NCBI RefSeq assembly: GCF_013367775.1
Contig: NZ_CP055157.1
Location: 186,001-250,000 of the forward strand
DNA from: Microbulbifer sp. YPW1
GTDB taxonomy: Bacteria; Pseudomonadota; Gammaproteobacteria; Pseudomonadales; Cellvibrionaceae
Direction: 5' to 3'
Length of the DNA stretch: 64,000 nt
Under the pieces are notes generated by a model that did no database searches, was not told where the DNA came from, and saw nothing but the letters and a program-made list of their open reading frames with translations. This document shows, in pieces, positions 35,475 through 45,323 of the stretch; positions within the stretch are counted from its first letter, which is position 1, and the number at the start of each line of letters is the position of its first letter. A program made the translations under genes and the position numbers.

Positions 35475-36683
35475 TCAGTCTGCCTGGCGACGAAGGAAAG
35501 CGGGAATATCGAGGTATTCCATATCCTGATCGGCCGGGTTCAATGGCGGCATGGAGCGTGCCGGACGCTCCTTCTCCACCCGGCCACCGCGCACTTCCTG
35601 GGTGTCACGGGTGGCATCTGCCGGCGCAGCCGGGCGTGCCGCTTCACGGCTCTCCGGACGACGGGCAGTGTTGTCCACTACCTTGGTGGGACGGGCAACC
35701 TGGGCAGTAGCCTCGCCGAGACCCGCCGCAACTACGGTGACGCGCATTTCATCGCCCAGCTTGTCGTCAACCGCGGTGCCAATCACCACGGTGGCATCAT
35801 CGGAGGCGATTTCCTGAACGATCTGACCCACTTCTGAGTATTCACCCAGAGTCAGTTCCTGGCAGCCACCCTCTTCGCTACCGGTAATGATGTTCACGAG
35901 GATACCGCGGGCGCCCTGAAGGTTGACGTTGTCCAGCAGCGGGCTGCGAACGGCTTTCTCAGCCGCTTCGCGCGCTCGGTTCTCACCAATGGCCGCACCG
36001 GAGCCCATCATCGCCATGCCCATCTCGGACATCACGGTACGCACATCGGCGAAGTCCACGTTCATGATGCCCGGGCGGATCATCAGGTCGGCAATGCCCT
36101 GCACCGCGCCCAGCAACACGTTGTCCGCCTCTTTATAGGCGGCCTTCATGGTGATCTTGTTGCCGAGCACTTCCAGCAAACGATCGTTGGGGATGGTAAT
36201 CAGGGAGTCGACCTTGTCGCGCAACTCGAGAATTCCGTCTTCGGCAACCGTGGCGCGTTTGCGGCCCTCGATCATGAACGGACGGGTAACTACGGCAACG
36301 GTGAGGATACCCAGATCCTTGGCGATCTCCGCCACGATCGGTGCACCGCCAGTGCCTGTGCCACCGCCCATACCCGCGGTAATGAAAACCATATCCGCAC
36401 CGGTCAGTACTTCCGCGATGCGCTCGCGATCCTCCAGCGCGGACTGGCGACCCACATCGGGGTTGGCGCCCGCACCAAGGCCGCGGGTAATGGTGTTACC
36501 CAACTGCAGGATGGTCTGTGCCTCGACATCCTTCAGCGCCTGCGCGTCGGTGTTTGCGCAGATGAAATCCACACCATTCACTTCGCTGGCAATCATGTGC
36601 TTGACGGCGTTACCGCCACCGCCACCAACACCAATCACTTTAATGACAGGCTTGTCCTGTACGCTATCTACGAGTTCGAACAT
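35475..36683 (-). CDS. ftsZ: Cell division protein FtsZ
   Basis: Tubulin-like GTPase that forms the division ring. Of 402 residues, about 1-315 are the GTPase core with the tubulin signature GGGTGTGGAP and the T7 region VDFADVRTVMSEMG. A variable Ala/Arg/Pro linker follows, and then the conserved tail DMEYLDIPAFLRRQAD that binds FtsA and ZipA. It is the last gene of the dcw cluster, 64 bases after ftsA. Confidence 0.98.
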   Translation of the reverse strand: MFELVDSVQDKPVIKVIGVGGGGGNAVKHMIASEVNGVDFICANTDAQALKDVEAQTILQLGNTITRGLGAGANPDVGRQSALEDRERIAEVLTGADMVFITAGMGGGTGTGGAPIVAEIAKDLGILTVAVVTRPFMIEGRKRATVAEDGILELRDKVDSLITIPNDRLLEVLGNKITMKAAYKEADNVLLGAVQGIADLMIRPGIMNVDFADVRTVMSEMGMAMMGSGAAIGENRAREAAEKAVRSPLLDNVNLQGARGILVNIITGSEEGGCQELTLGEYSEVGQIVQEIASDDATVVIGTAVDDKLGDEMRVTVVAAGLGEATAQVARPTKVVDNTARRPESREAARPAAPADATRDTQEVRGGRVEKERPARSMPPLNPADQDMEYLDIPAFLRRQAD

Positions 36684-36747
36684 TGCTGTTCCCCTTTTTT
36701 GCTCATGTCCAAATTTTAATTATCGATCCCGGTAATTATTTTCTGAA

Positions 36748-37986
36748 TCAGAGGTTGCCCCTGAACCAGTGTTTGACCTTGTCCCACCACTGGTTTTCGC
36801 TGCGCTGAACCGTGGAGCTCTTACTGCCCTTGTTGTCTTCCACCTTGATCGCATACATCAACAGACCAACGCCAGTGGAATAAATCGGATTGCTGACGAT
36901 ATCCGTCAAACCGGCAATTCCCTGCGGTACCGCGAGGCGCACAGGCATATGGAAAATTTCCTCGGCCAACTCTACAGCGCCTTCCATTTTTGAAGAACCG
37001 CCGGTGAGGACAATTCCCGCTGCACACAGGTCTTCGAATCCACTGCGACGCAACTCCGCCTGCACCAGGGTGAACAATTCGTCGTAACGCGGCTCAACCA
37101 CTTCCGCCAACGCCTGACGGGAGAGATCCCGCGGTGCGCGGTCGCCGACGCTGGGCACCTTGATGGTTTCCCCTTCCCGCGCCAGCTTGGCCAGGGCACA
37201 GGCATATTTAATCTTCAGTTCTTCCGCGTGCGGCGTAGGCGTGCGCAACGCCATCGCGATATCGTTGGTCACCTGATCGCCGGCAATAGGAATTACCCCG
37301 GTGTGGCGAATGGAACCGCCAGTAAACACCGCGATATCAGTGGTGCCGCCACCAATATCCACCATGCACACGCCCAGCTCTTTCTCGTCGTCGGTCAGCA
37401 CCGCATAGCTCGATGCCAGCTGCTCGAGAATGATGTCTTCCACTTCCAGGCCGCAGCGGCGAATACACTTTTCAATATTCTGAGCGGCATTCACCGCGCC
37501 GCTTACCAGGTGCACCTTGGCTTCCAGGCGTACACCAGACATTCCTAGAGGTTCCTTGACCCCCTCCTGACTATCGATCAGGTATTCCTGCGGCAGGGTA
37601 TGCAGAATTTTCTGGTCCGCCGGAATTGCCACCGCGCGCGCGGCATCAATCACCCGATCCAGATCCTGCTGGGTAACCTCACGATCCTTGATCGCCACGA
37701 TGCCGTGGGAATTCAAGCTGCGAATATGACTGCCGGCAATCCCCGCATAGACAGAGTGAATCTCACAGCCGGCCATCAGCTCCGCTTCCTCAACCGCGCG
37801 CTGAATGGACTGCACCGTGGATTCGATATTCACCACCACGCCCCGCTTCATACCCGTGGAGCGATGAGAGCCGATACCGACGATATTCAGTTCGCCATCT
37901 CCGGTCACTTCACCGACAATCGCCACGACCTTGGATGTACCGATATCCAGACCGACGATCATGCGTGGTTCAGTTGTTTGTGTCAT
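36748..37986 (-). CDS. ftsA: Cell division protein FtsA
   Basis: Actin-fold ATPase that tethers FtsZ to the membrane. Visible are the phosphate-binding start MIVGLDIGTSKVVAIVGE, VCMVDIGGGTTDIAVF and VLTGGSSKMEG, plus the C-terminal amphipathic membrane-targeting helix (QWWDKVKHWFRGNL). ATG 37986 gives 412 residues with GAGG eleven bases upstream; an in-frame TTG at 38010 would add eight. Confidence 0.97.
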   Translation of the reverse strand: MTQTTEPRMIVGLDIGTSKVVAIVGEVTGDGELNIVGIGSHRSTGMKRGVVVNIESTVQSIQRAVEEAELMAGCEIHSVYAGIAGSHIRSLNSHGIVAIKDREVTQQDLDRVIDAARAVAIPADQKILHTLPQEYLIDSQEGVKEPLGMSGVRLEAKVHLVSGAVNAAQNIEKCIRRCGLEVEDIILEQLASSYAVLTDDEKELGVCMVDIGGGTTDIAVFTGGSIRHTGVIPIAGDQVTNDIAMALRTPTPHAEELKIKYACALAKLAREGETIKVPSVGDRAPRDLSRQALAEVVEPRYDELFTLVQAELRRSGFEDLCAAGIVLTGGSSKMEGAVELAEEIFHMPVRLAVPQGIAGLTDIVSNPIYSTGVGLLMYAIKVEDNKGSKSSTVQRSENQWWDKVKHWFRGNL

Positions 37987-38078
37987 TGGATTTTCAACCT
38001 CGCTGGACAAATGCGCCGATCCACATTGAGCATGTCAGATCAGGGCCGGGCCCAGCTTTTTATCTGCCTGTTTTGTTG

Positions 38079-38909
38079 TCAGTTTTCTTTTGTGTCTTTT
38101 TGTTTCCATTGCACCGCAACTGCATTGTTATAGCGGGTGTCTACGCCCACAATTTTTTGCAGATGCGGCGCCAGTACGCCGCGCGTCAGGCTGAGAAAGC
38201 GATCTACTCGCTCCAGCAGTTCATCGTGCCCCAGCTGCAAGCGGATACCACTCACCAGCTCAAGCTGCCACCCCGCCAGGTCGTCAAACGACAGCCGACG
38301 TACTTCCATATCTTTTGTCGTGAGCAGCCCGGCCAGCGCCTGGTACTGCGCCATGATCCGCTCCACCAGTTCCGCATCCCCGGCCAGCTCCGGCAGACGC
38401 AATTCCTTCAAATTTTCCGGTCGCGGCAACAATTCACCGCTGGCAATCAAAAGCTGATTGCCGCCCCAGATGGCGAGAGGTTCGGCCTCTTCCACTACCA
38501 CCTCGACACCGTTGGGCCAGCTGCGGCTGACCGAAGCATTCACAATCCACGGGTTGGCCATCAATGCCGCGCGCATCTCGCCGATATCCAGCGAGAAGAA
38601 CCCTTTGCGCAAATACGGCAGCAGGATGTCTTCGACCTGCGTCTCCGTTACCGCGCGAAACGGCGCTTTTACCCGTACATTTTCCAGCGCATCCACACGG
38701 CTTAGCTCTACCGCCGGAGCCTGTTGCCACAACCAGCGAGCGCTGTAACCGAGCCCCGAGCCCACCAGCAGCAGGAATGCCAATGCCAGCAGCAGCCGCA
38801 ACGGGCGCAGGCCCGTGTCCTCGTTAGGGTCCGGCAGTGCACGGGCACCCCGAGGCGCCGGCTTACCACGACCTTTTTTTTGCTGCTGGGCCTTTTTCTC
38901 TCTCGCCAC
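38079..38909 (-). CDS. ftsQ: Cell division protein FtsQ
   Basis: Bitopic divisome protein that links FtsB/FtsL to early division proteins. The 276 residues show a basic cytoplasmic tail (KKAQQQKKGRGKP), one membrane segment (LRLLLALAFLLLVGSGLGYSA, about 36-56), a POTRA domain starting at about 66 (VDALENVRVKAPF) and a beta domain. The start is GTG 38909; the only nearby ATG is out of frame. Only 35 bases separate it from murC, so there is no room for the ddlB gene that often sits here. Confidence 0.95.
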   Translation of the reverse strand: MAREKKAQQQKKGRGKPAPRGARALPDPNEDTGLRPLRLLLALAFLLLVGSGLGYSARWLWQQAPAVELSRVDALENVRVKAPFRAVTETQVEDILLPYLRKGFFSLDIGEMRAALMANPWIVNASVSRSWPNGVEVVVEEAEPLAIWGGNQLLIASGELLPRPENLKELRLPELAGDAELVERIMAQYQALAGLLTTKDMEVRRLSFDDLAGWQLELVSGIRLQLGHDELLERVDRFLSLTRGVLAPHLQKIVGVDTRYNNAVAVQWKQKDTKEN

Positions 38910-38944
38910 GTTTACGCTTCGCCAAACCGGGTCATTGAGACCGA

Positions 38945-40444
38945 TTACTGATCCGAGCCGGACTTATCGCCAAACCGCCATTCCGACAGCTGCTGAGCGA
39001 GGCCACCAACATTACCCGCCCCCTGGGTGAGTACGATATCGCCCGGCTCCAGCAAATCCGCCAGTACCGGCGGGACCTGCTCGACCTTTTCCACAAAGAT
39101 CGGGTCTATCTGGCCGCGGTTGCGGATACTGCGCGCAAGGGTACGACCATCTGCACCAGGAATTACCGCTTCACCGGCGCTATATACATCTAGAAGAACC
39201 AGTTTGTCGACCTGAGAAAGCACCTGTACAAAATCTTCGAACAAATCCCGGGTACGCGTGTAGCGATGCGGCTGATACACCATCACCAGCCGACGCTCGG
39301 GCCAGCCATCTCGCACGGTTTTGATGGTCGCCGCCACTTCCCGTGGGTGGTGACCGTAATCGTCCACCAGCATCACCGGTTCGGCATCGCTGGCATCACT
39401 CACCGGGTACTCGCCATAAATCTGGAATCGACGTCCGACGCCCTGGAAACCATTGAGCCCCTCGCGAATTGCCGCGTCGCTAACACCTTCTTCGGTTGCC
39501 ACTGCGATCGCCGCCGTCGCGTTCAGCACGTTGTGGATTCCGGGGATATTCACACACACATCCAGCACGCTGCCATCCGGGCGATGCACATTAAAGAAGC
39601 TGCGCAGCGGTTCCTGGCGCACATCACTGATGCGGAAATCATTGCCCTCGTCAAAGCCGTAGGTTGTCACCGGGCGCGCCATGCGCGGGATCACTTCCTG
39701 CACATTAGCGTCATCCCCACAGACCACTGCCAGACCGTAAAACGGCAGGTTGTGGATAAAATCAATAAAGATCTGTTTGACCTTTTCAAAGTCCCCGCCG
39801 TAAGTCTCCATATGATCCGCATCGATATTGGTCACTACGGTGACCATCGGCTGCAGATGCAGGAAAGAGGCATCACTCTCGTCAGCCTCCGCAACTAGAT
39901 AGCGGCTCTCACCCAGGGCCGCATTGGCACCAGCGCTATTCACCAGTCCGCCGATAACAAAGGTGGGATCCTTGCCATCGGCGGCAAAGATCGACGCGAT
40001 CAGACTGGTGGTGGTTGTCTTACCGTGGGTGCCGGCAACAGCAATACCGTAGCGGTAGCGCATCAATTCACCGAGCATCTCCGCACGACGCACTACCGGA
40101 ATACGGTGGTCCCGCGCCGCGATCAATTCCGGGTTATCCCCATAGATCGCAGAAGAATTGACCACGACATCCACATCGCTGACATTTTCAGCACTGTGTC
40201 CAATCAGTACCTTGATGCCCAGGCTGCGCAGTCGCTCGGTCACCTTGCTCTCGCGCAGGTCGGAACCGGAAACTTCGTAGCCCTGGTTCTGCAAAACCTC
40301 GGCGATACCGCTCATTCCCGCACCGCCCACACCGATAAAGTGGATCCGGCGAATGCGGCGCATGGCGGGCACGTGGTAGCGACGATCGCCGTTGTCAGTC
40401 ATATTTTTCTCAACAGTTTCTGAATTCTTTGATTCGCGAGACAT
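38945..40444 (-). CDS. murC: UDP-N-acetylmuramate--L-alanine ligase
   Basis: Cytoplasmic Mur ligase adding the first amino acid to UDP-MurNAc. N-terminal [24 protein letters not shown] binds the UDP moiety, and the ATP P-loop is [19 protein letters not shown] 40444, one base after the murG stop, gives 499 residues with AAGAGATGGGG upstream. ATG 40402 ([11 protein letters not shown]) would give a more typical 485 and cannot be excluded. The open frame upstream of 40444 is murG sequence in another register. Confidence 0.96.
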   Translation of the reverse strand: MSRESKNSETVEKNMTDNGDRRYHVPAMRRIRRIHFIGVGGAGMSGIAEVLQNQGYEVSGSDLRESKVTERLRSLGIKVLIGHSAENVSDVDVVVNSSAIYGDNPELIAARDHRIPVVRRAEMLGELMRYRYGIAVAGTHGKTTTTSLIASIFAADGKDPTFVIGGLVNSAGANAALGESRYLVAEADESDASFLHLQPMVTVVTNIDADHMETYGGDFEKVKQIFIDFIHNLPFYGLAVVCGDDANVQEVIPRMARPVTTYGFDEGNDFRISDVRQEPLRSFFNVHRPDGSVLDVCVNIPGIHNVLNATAAIAVATEEGVSDAAIREGLNGFQGVGRRFQIYGEYPVSDASDAEPVMLVDDYGHHPREVAATIKTVRDGWPERRLVMVYQPHRYTRTRDLFEDFVQVLSQVDKLVLLDVYSAGEAVIPGADGRTLARSIRNRGQIDPIFVEKVEQVPPVLADLLEPGDIVLTQGAGNVGGLAQQLSEWRFGDKSGSDQ

Positions 40445-40445
40445 A

Positions 40446-41540
40446 TCAACACCCCATCTCTTCGCGACATACGTCCAACACCCGGTCGGTCGCATCGGGC
40501 TTGGCGACACGGCGAGCAGCCTCGGCCATTGCCAGTAATTTCTCCGGCTCAGCGAACAGTTCCGCGAGCAGCGCGGCAAGTTGGTCTGCGTCCAGCGCAT
40601 CCTGCTGGATTACCCGCGCCGCACCGGCTTTTTCCAACCACTCGCCGTTTTTGGTCTGGTGGTCATCGATGGCAAACGGAAAAGGCACCATGATGGCACC
40701 GAGCCCCGCCGCGGCGATTTCAGACACGGTCAGTGCACCGGACCGACAGATCACCAGATCCGCCTGTGCGTAAGCGCCCGCCATATCACTGATAAAGGGA
40801 ACTACCTGCGCCTCAACACCCGCACGCTCGTATGCTTCCTGCGCCAGGTCCAGGTGACGCTGCCCCGCCTGGTGCACCACCTGTGGGCGCTGGTCCGCAG
40901 ATAGTTTTGCCAGCGCTTGCGGCACCAGCTCATTGATCGCGACGGCGCCGAGGCTGCCACCCAGTACCAGCAAGCGCAGCGGTGAGGACTTGCCCACCCG
41001 CTCAGCTGGCGCTGGCAGCTCTGCGATCTCAGCACGTACCGGATTACCCACTTCCTGTGCTGCAGGTAATCCGCTGGGGAATGCCTCCAGTACACGGTTG
41101 GCGATTTTCGCCAGTAAACGGTTCGTGGTGCCGGCCACCGCATTCTGCTCGTGAATGATCAGCGGTATCCCCGCAAGCCGCGCTGCGACACCGCCAGGCC
41201 CAGTGGCAAACCCGCCAAATCCCAGCACCGCATCCGGCTTTACATTGTTGACGACCTCGCGTGCCTGCCAGATCGCTTTGCTGATCTGGATGGGCGCTTT
41301 CAACAAAGCTGCAGCACCCTTACCGCGAATCCCTTCCACCGTAATGAAGTGCAGCGGTATCTCCGCAGCCGGGATCAGCTGTGCTTCGATACCGCGCATA
41401 GTACCGAGCCATTCCACGCTGCCGCCCTGCGCCTGCAAAGCGCGAGCAACTGCCAAGGCCGGGAATACATGGCCGCCAGTTCCACCTGCCATCACAAGAA
41501 ATTTTTTGCCGGTAAACGGCGCGTTGTCAGTCTGTGTCAT
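40446..41540 (-). CDS. murG: UDP-GlcNAc:lipid I N-acetylglucosaminyltransferase
   Basis: Peripheral membrane GT28 glycosyltransferase that converts lipid I to lipid II. The N-terminal glycine motif [56 protein letters not shown] and the C-domain [16 protein letters not shown] are diagnostic. Translation can start at ATG 41540 or the adjacent GTG 41543; both overlap the ftsW stop, implying coupling. Confidence 0.97.
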   Translation of the reverse strand: MTQTDNAPFTGKKFLVMAGGTGGHVFPALAVARALQAQGGSVEWLGTMRGIEAQLIPAAEIPLHFITVEGIRGKGAAALLKAPIQISKAIWQAREVVNNVKPDAVLGFGGFATGPGGVAARLAGIPLIIHEQNAVAGTTNRLLAKIANRVLEAFPSGLPAAQEVGNPVRAEIAELPAPAERVGKSSPLRLLVLGGSLGAVAINELVPQALAKLSADQRPQVVHQAGQRHLDLAQEAYERAGVEAQVVPFISDMAGAYAQADLVICRSGALTVSEIAAAGLGAIMVPFPFAIDDHQTKNGEWLEKAGAARVIQQDALDADQLAALLAELFAEPEKLLAMAEAARRVAKPDATDRVLDVCREEMGC

Positions 41541-42778
41541 CACGCCGCCTCCCCGGTTTTTCGATCACCCAGCTGCAGGGGGTTGAAAATAGGCAGCTGT
41601 CGAATCTTGGCGATACTGCCCTCCGATTCCCTTGCATCACTGTTCAGTTCTTTTTGAGCGCGCCACGCCAGGCCAAACAGGGCGAAACAAACCACCAGGC
41701 TGGATCCCCCGGAACTGACAAACGGTAAAGTCAGCCCTTTGGTCGGCAACAACCCGGAAGCCACGCCCATATTGACGAAGGCCTGCCCTGCCAGTAGTAC
41801 CGCAATTCCGAAAGTCAGCAGCGCAGTAAAAAATTCCTGCTTCGCCAGCGCTTTGCGTACCAGCCGCAGCAGCGACCAGGTAAGCGCCACATACAGGCCG
41901 ATCACAACCAGACCACCGAACATGCCCCACTCTTCCGCCAGAATCGCAAACACAAAATCCGTATGCGCCTCCGGCAGGTAAAACAGTTTCTGCACACTGT
42001 TACCGAGACCGACACCGAACCATTCACCGCGACCAAAAGCGATCAGTGACTGGGTCAACTGGTAGCCACCGGCATACTGTTCGCCCCAGGGATCGAGAAA
42101 TGTCGTCAGGCGCTGCAGACGATAGGGACTAACCAGTGCCATCAACACCAGACCACAGGCAGCGAGCCCCACCAGCAGAAATGTGTGTGGCAGGCGCGCG
42201 CCGGCGAGAAATACCATCGCCAAAGCGGTCCCGGAGATGACCACCACAGAGCCAAAATCGGGCTCCAGCAACAACAGCACCGCCACAATACCCAGCACGG
42301 AGATCGGCACCATAAAGCTGCTCCAGTGCCGCAACTTCTCGTGGCGCCGGGTCAGAAAGCTGGCGAAAAAAATCAGACAGCAAAATTTGGCAATCTCCGC
42401 AGGCTGTACGGTAATCGGACCCAGCGCAATCCAGCGCATACTGCCGTTGACCGCACGTCCCACACCGGGAATCAAAACCACCAGCAACATGCCGCAGGCG
42501 AAAATCAACAGGGTCCAGGACATATTGGACCAGGTCGCCAGCGAGACGCGGCTCACTACCAATGCGCCAAAGGCACCCGCAGCCAGGAACACCAGATGCC
42601 GCTTTAGGAAATACCAGGCATCGTTGTATACGTCGGAGGCAAACGCGATAGAAGCCGAAGCCACCATGACCACACCGATACTGGCGAGTGCCAGCACACA
42701 GAACGGCAAGACCCAGGCGAACTCATCGACCTGCTCATTGGCCGCCGCTTTCAAATTGACCTGTTCCTTGCGGCTCAC
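41540..42778 (-). CDS. ftsW: SEDS-family septal glycosyltransferase FtsW
   Basis: Ten-helix inner-membrane protein that polymerises septal peptidoglycan with FtsI. Family segments include PLLEPDFGSVVVI-type LLLLEPDFGSVVVISGTAL and the C-terminal SGLLPTKGLTLPFVSSGGSSL. The 412 residues start at GTG 42778, whose GTGA overlaps the murD stop. FtsW is distinguished from RodA by position and by the cytoplasmic N-terminal extension. Confidence 0.96.
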   Translation of the reverse strand: MSRKEQVNLKAAANEQVDEFAWVLPFCVLALASIGVVMVASASIAFASDVYNDAWYFLKRHLVFLAAGAFGALVVSRVSLATWSNMSWTLLIFACGMLLVVLIPGVGRAVNGSMRWIALGPITVQPAEIAKFCCLIFFASFLTRRHEKLRHWSSFMVPISVLGIVAVLLLLEPDFGSVVVISGTALAMVFLAGARLPHTFLLVGLAACGLVLMALVSPYRLQRLTTFLDPWGEQYAGGYQLTQSLIAFGRGEWFGVGLGNSVQKLFYLPEAHTDFVFAILAEEWGMFGGLVVIGLYVALTWSLLRLVRKALAKQEFFTALLTFGIAVLLAGQAFVNMGVASGLLPTKGLTLPFVSSGGSSLVVCFALFGLAWRAQKELNSDARESEGSIAKIRQLPIFNPLQLGDRKTGEAA

Positions 42779-44190
42779 TGCACACCTCCTGCGCCCTGCG
42801 CAGTATTGGCGTCATCACTGGAGGCTGCGATCCGCTCATCGACCACACGACGAAAATCTTCGCCGCGCGCTTCAAAATTGCGGTACATGTCAAAACTGGC
42901 GCAAGCAGGCGACAGCAATACAAAATCACCGCTGCGTGCCATGGCGGTCGCTGCCGCGACCGCTTCGTCCATATTCGATGCCGCGGCATGAGTCACTTTG
43001 CCAGAGAAGGTTTCCGCGATTCTGGGGCCGTCCACACCGATGGTCACCAGTCCACGCAAGGTGTGCGCAGCAGCCGCCAGCGGGGAGAAATCAGCTCCCT
43101 TGCCATCGCCTCCGGCGATCAACACGATCTTTCGCTCACCTTCTGCGAGGCCGTCCAGCGCCGCTCGGGTAGCACCTACATTGGTCCCCTTGGAATCATT
43201 TACGAAGGTGATGCCATCGCGGTCCGCCACCCGTTCACAGCGGTGGGCCAACCCGGTAAATGTGCGCAACACCTCCAGCATGGTAACCATGGGCAAGCCA
43301 ACCGCATTACCCAGTGCCAGTGCAGCCAGGGCGTTGGCCACATTGTGACTGCCCACCATGCCCAACTCGGCAGTCCGCATCAGCTTGTCGGCCCCCTGTG
43401 CCAGCCAGCTCTCACCATCGGCGTAGATAACACCAAATTGCTGCAGGTCGGGACGATCCAGCCCAAAACTCCACTCGCGGCTTTCGCGCGACAGGGGCCC
43501 ACGAGTCAGCGGATCCGCGCGATTGATTACGAACTGGCGTGCGTGGCGATAAACCCGCTGCTTGGCCTGGTGATAGGCAGCCAGATTCTCATAGCGGTCC
43601 ATATGGTCGGCACTGATATTCAGAATCGTCGCAACTTCGGACTGCAGCGAGTAAGTGGTCTCCAGCTGGAAGCTCGACAGCTCCAGCACAAACAGTTCCG
43701 GAAGCTTTTCTTGCGCGGCCAGCAGATCCAGTACCGGCACCCCGATATTGCCACCCACACGGACGTCCACGCCGGCTGCTTCTGCCATCATTCCCATCAG
43801 GGTTGTTACGGTGGTCTTGCCATTGGAGCCGGTAATCGCAATCACTTTTGGCGCAGGCTCGGCGTTAGCCAGCTCGCGGGCAAACAGCTCGATGTCGCCA
43901 ATCACCGGAATTTCAGCTGCCACTGCCGCAGCAATCGCAGGCTCCGCCACGCCAATACCCGGGCTCGCGATAATCTCACTGGCCGCCAACAGCGTCTCGC
44001 GTTTCAGAGGGCCGCACTCGACAGGCACGCCGGGAAACTCTTCGCGGAACGCGGCCAATGCCGGCGGCGCTTCGCGACTGTCCACCACAACCGGAGAAAT
44101 ACCCTGGCGCAGCAGAAAGCGCACTACCGATTGCCCGGTAGCGCCCAGTCCGATCACCACTTTTTTCTCTGAGGTTGCGATGAGGCTCAT
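42775..44190 (-). CDS. murD: UDP-N-acetylmuramoyl-L-alanine--D-glutamate ligase
   Basis: Second Mur ligase. The 471-residue protein has the N-terminal nucleotide-like fold (KKVVIGLGATGQSVVRFLL), the P-loop ITGSNGKTTVTTLMGMM, the central ELSSFQLETTYSLQSEVATILN and the C-terminal VNDSKGTNVGATRAAL. It overlaps ftsW by four bases and follows mraY after 35 bases. The last 15 residues are Ala/Gly-rich and probably unstructured. Confidence 0.97.
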   Translation of the reverse strand: MSLIATSEKKVVIGLGATGQSVVRFLLRQGISPVVVDSREAPPALAAFREEFPGVPVECGPLKRETLLAASEIIASPGIGVAEPAIAAAVAAEIPVIGDIELFARELANAEPAPKVIAITGSNGKTTVTTLMGMMAEAAGVDVRVGGNIGVPVLDLLAAQEKLPELFVLELSSFQLETTYSLQSEVATILNISADHMDRYENLAAYHQAKQRVYRHARQFVINRADPLTRGPLSRESREWSFGLDRPDLQQFGVIYADGESWLAQGADKLMRTAELGMVGSHNVANALAALALGNAVGLPMVTMLEVLRTFTGLAHRCERVADRDGITFVNDSKGTNVGATRAALDGLAEGERKIVLIAGGDGKGADFSPLAAAAHTLRGLVTIGVDGPRIAETFSGKVTHAAASNMDEAVAAATAMARSGDFVLLSPACASFDMYRNFEARGEDFRRVVDERIAASSDDANTAQGAGGVQ

Positions 44191-44225
44191 TGGCTCTACA
44201 TTTATCCCAGTGTGTTCAATTCAAA

Positions 44226-45311
44226 TCAGCGCAGTTTCAGTGTCGCCAAACCGGCAAGCACCAGTACCACGGTAATAATCCAGAAGCGCACGATGACCCG
44301 CGGCTCCGGCCAGCCTTTTAATTCAAAATGGTGGTGCAGCGGCGCCATGCGGAAAATACGTTTCCCGGTCAGCTTGAATGAGGCCACCTGCAAAATCACC
44401 GACACAGTCTCCATCACGAATACCCCACCCATGATGAACAGTACGATCTCATGGCGGGTGATAACGGCGATGATGCCCAGTGCCGCACCCAGTGCCAGCG
44501 CCCCCACATCGCCCATAAATACCTGGGCCGGATAGGTGTTAAACCAGAGAAACCCCAACCCGGCCCCACCCAAAGCGGCGCAGAATACGGCGAGCTCCCC
44601 CGCTCCGGAAATTGATGGGATATGCAGGTAGGTGGCGAATTCCACGTGTCCCACCAGGTAAGCGATAACGCCCAGCGCACCGCCGACCATGACCGAAGGC
44701 ATGATTGCGAGGCCATCCAGGCCATCGGTAAGGTTGACCGCATTACTCGAACCAACCACCACGAAGTAGGTCAGTAGAACAAAGGTGATGGGTCCCAAGT
44801 TGATCGCCACATCTTTGAAAAACGGCACAAACAACTGGGTCTCCGCGGGCGTAGTCGCACTCATATACAGATAAATGGCTGCGCCCAGCCCCGCCAACGA
44901 CTGCCAGAAATACTTCCAGCGAGCGATCAGTCCACGGGAATTTTTTTCCACGACTTTTTTGTAGTCGTCCACAAAACCCACTGCACCAAACACAAAGGTA
45001 ACCAGCAGGGTTACCCACACCAGCCGGTTGCTGAGATCAGACCACAGCAGCGAGGCAGAAAAAATTGCCGCAAGGATGAGGGTCCCCCCCATGGTTGGGG
45101 TACCGGACTTGCTCAAGTGAGACTGCGGACCATCGTCACGAACAGCCTGCCCTACCTGCAGGCGGTTAAGCCAGGTAATCATGCGCGGGCCTACCAGCAG
45201 AGAAATACCCAGTGCCGTAAGCGCACCAAGAATGGCGCGCACGGTCAGGTAATTGAAGACCGAGAAGCCCTTCTCAAACTGTTGTAAATATTCAGCCAGC
45301 CAAAGCAGCAT
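44226..45311 (-). CDS. mraY: Phospho-N-acetylmuramoyl-pentapeptide transferase MraY
   Basis: Ten-helix membrane enzyme that forms lipid I from UDP-MurNAc-pentapeptide and undecaprenyl phosphate. The aspartate motifs [13 protein letters not shown] and [15 protein letters not shown] and the loop [17 protein letters not shown], together with [11 protein letters not shown], are diagnostic. The usual Ser after GDVG is Ala here, a mild change. Length of 361 residues is typical. Confidence 0.97.
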   Translation of the reverse strand: MLLWLAEYLQQFEKGFSVFNYLTVRAILGALTALGISLLVGPRMITWLNRLQVGQAVRDDGPQSHLSKSGTPTMGGTLILAAIFSASLLWSDLSNRLVWVTLLVTFVFGAVGFVDDYKKVVEKNSRGLIARWKYFWQSLAGLGAAIYLYMSATTPAETQLFVPFFKDVAINLGPITFVLLTYFVVVGSSNAVNLTDGLDGLAIMPSVMVGGALGVIAYLVGHVEFATYLHIPSISGAGELAVFCAALGGAGLGFLWFNTYPAQVFMGDVGALALGAALGIIAVITRHEIVLFIMGGVFVMETVSVILQVASFKLTGKRIFRMAPLHHHFELKGWPEPRVIVRFWIITVVLVLAGLATLKLR

Positions 45312-45323
45312 CGTTAAAACCTT

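Noticed and set aside
42988..44172. 394-codon open frame on + opposite murD
   Set aside because: Antisense shadow of murD; His/Gln-rich composition typical of reversed GC codons.
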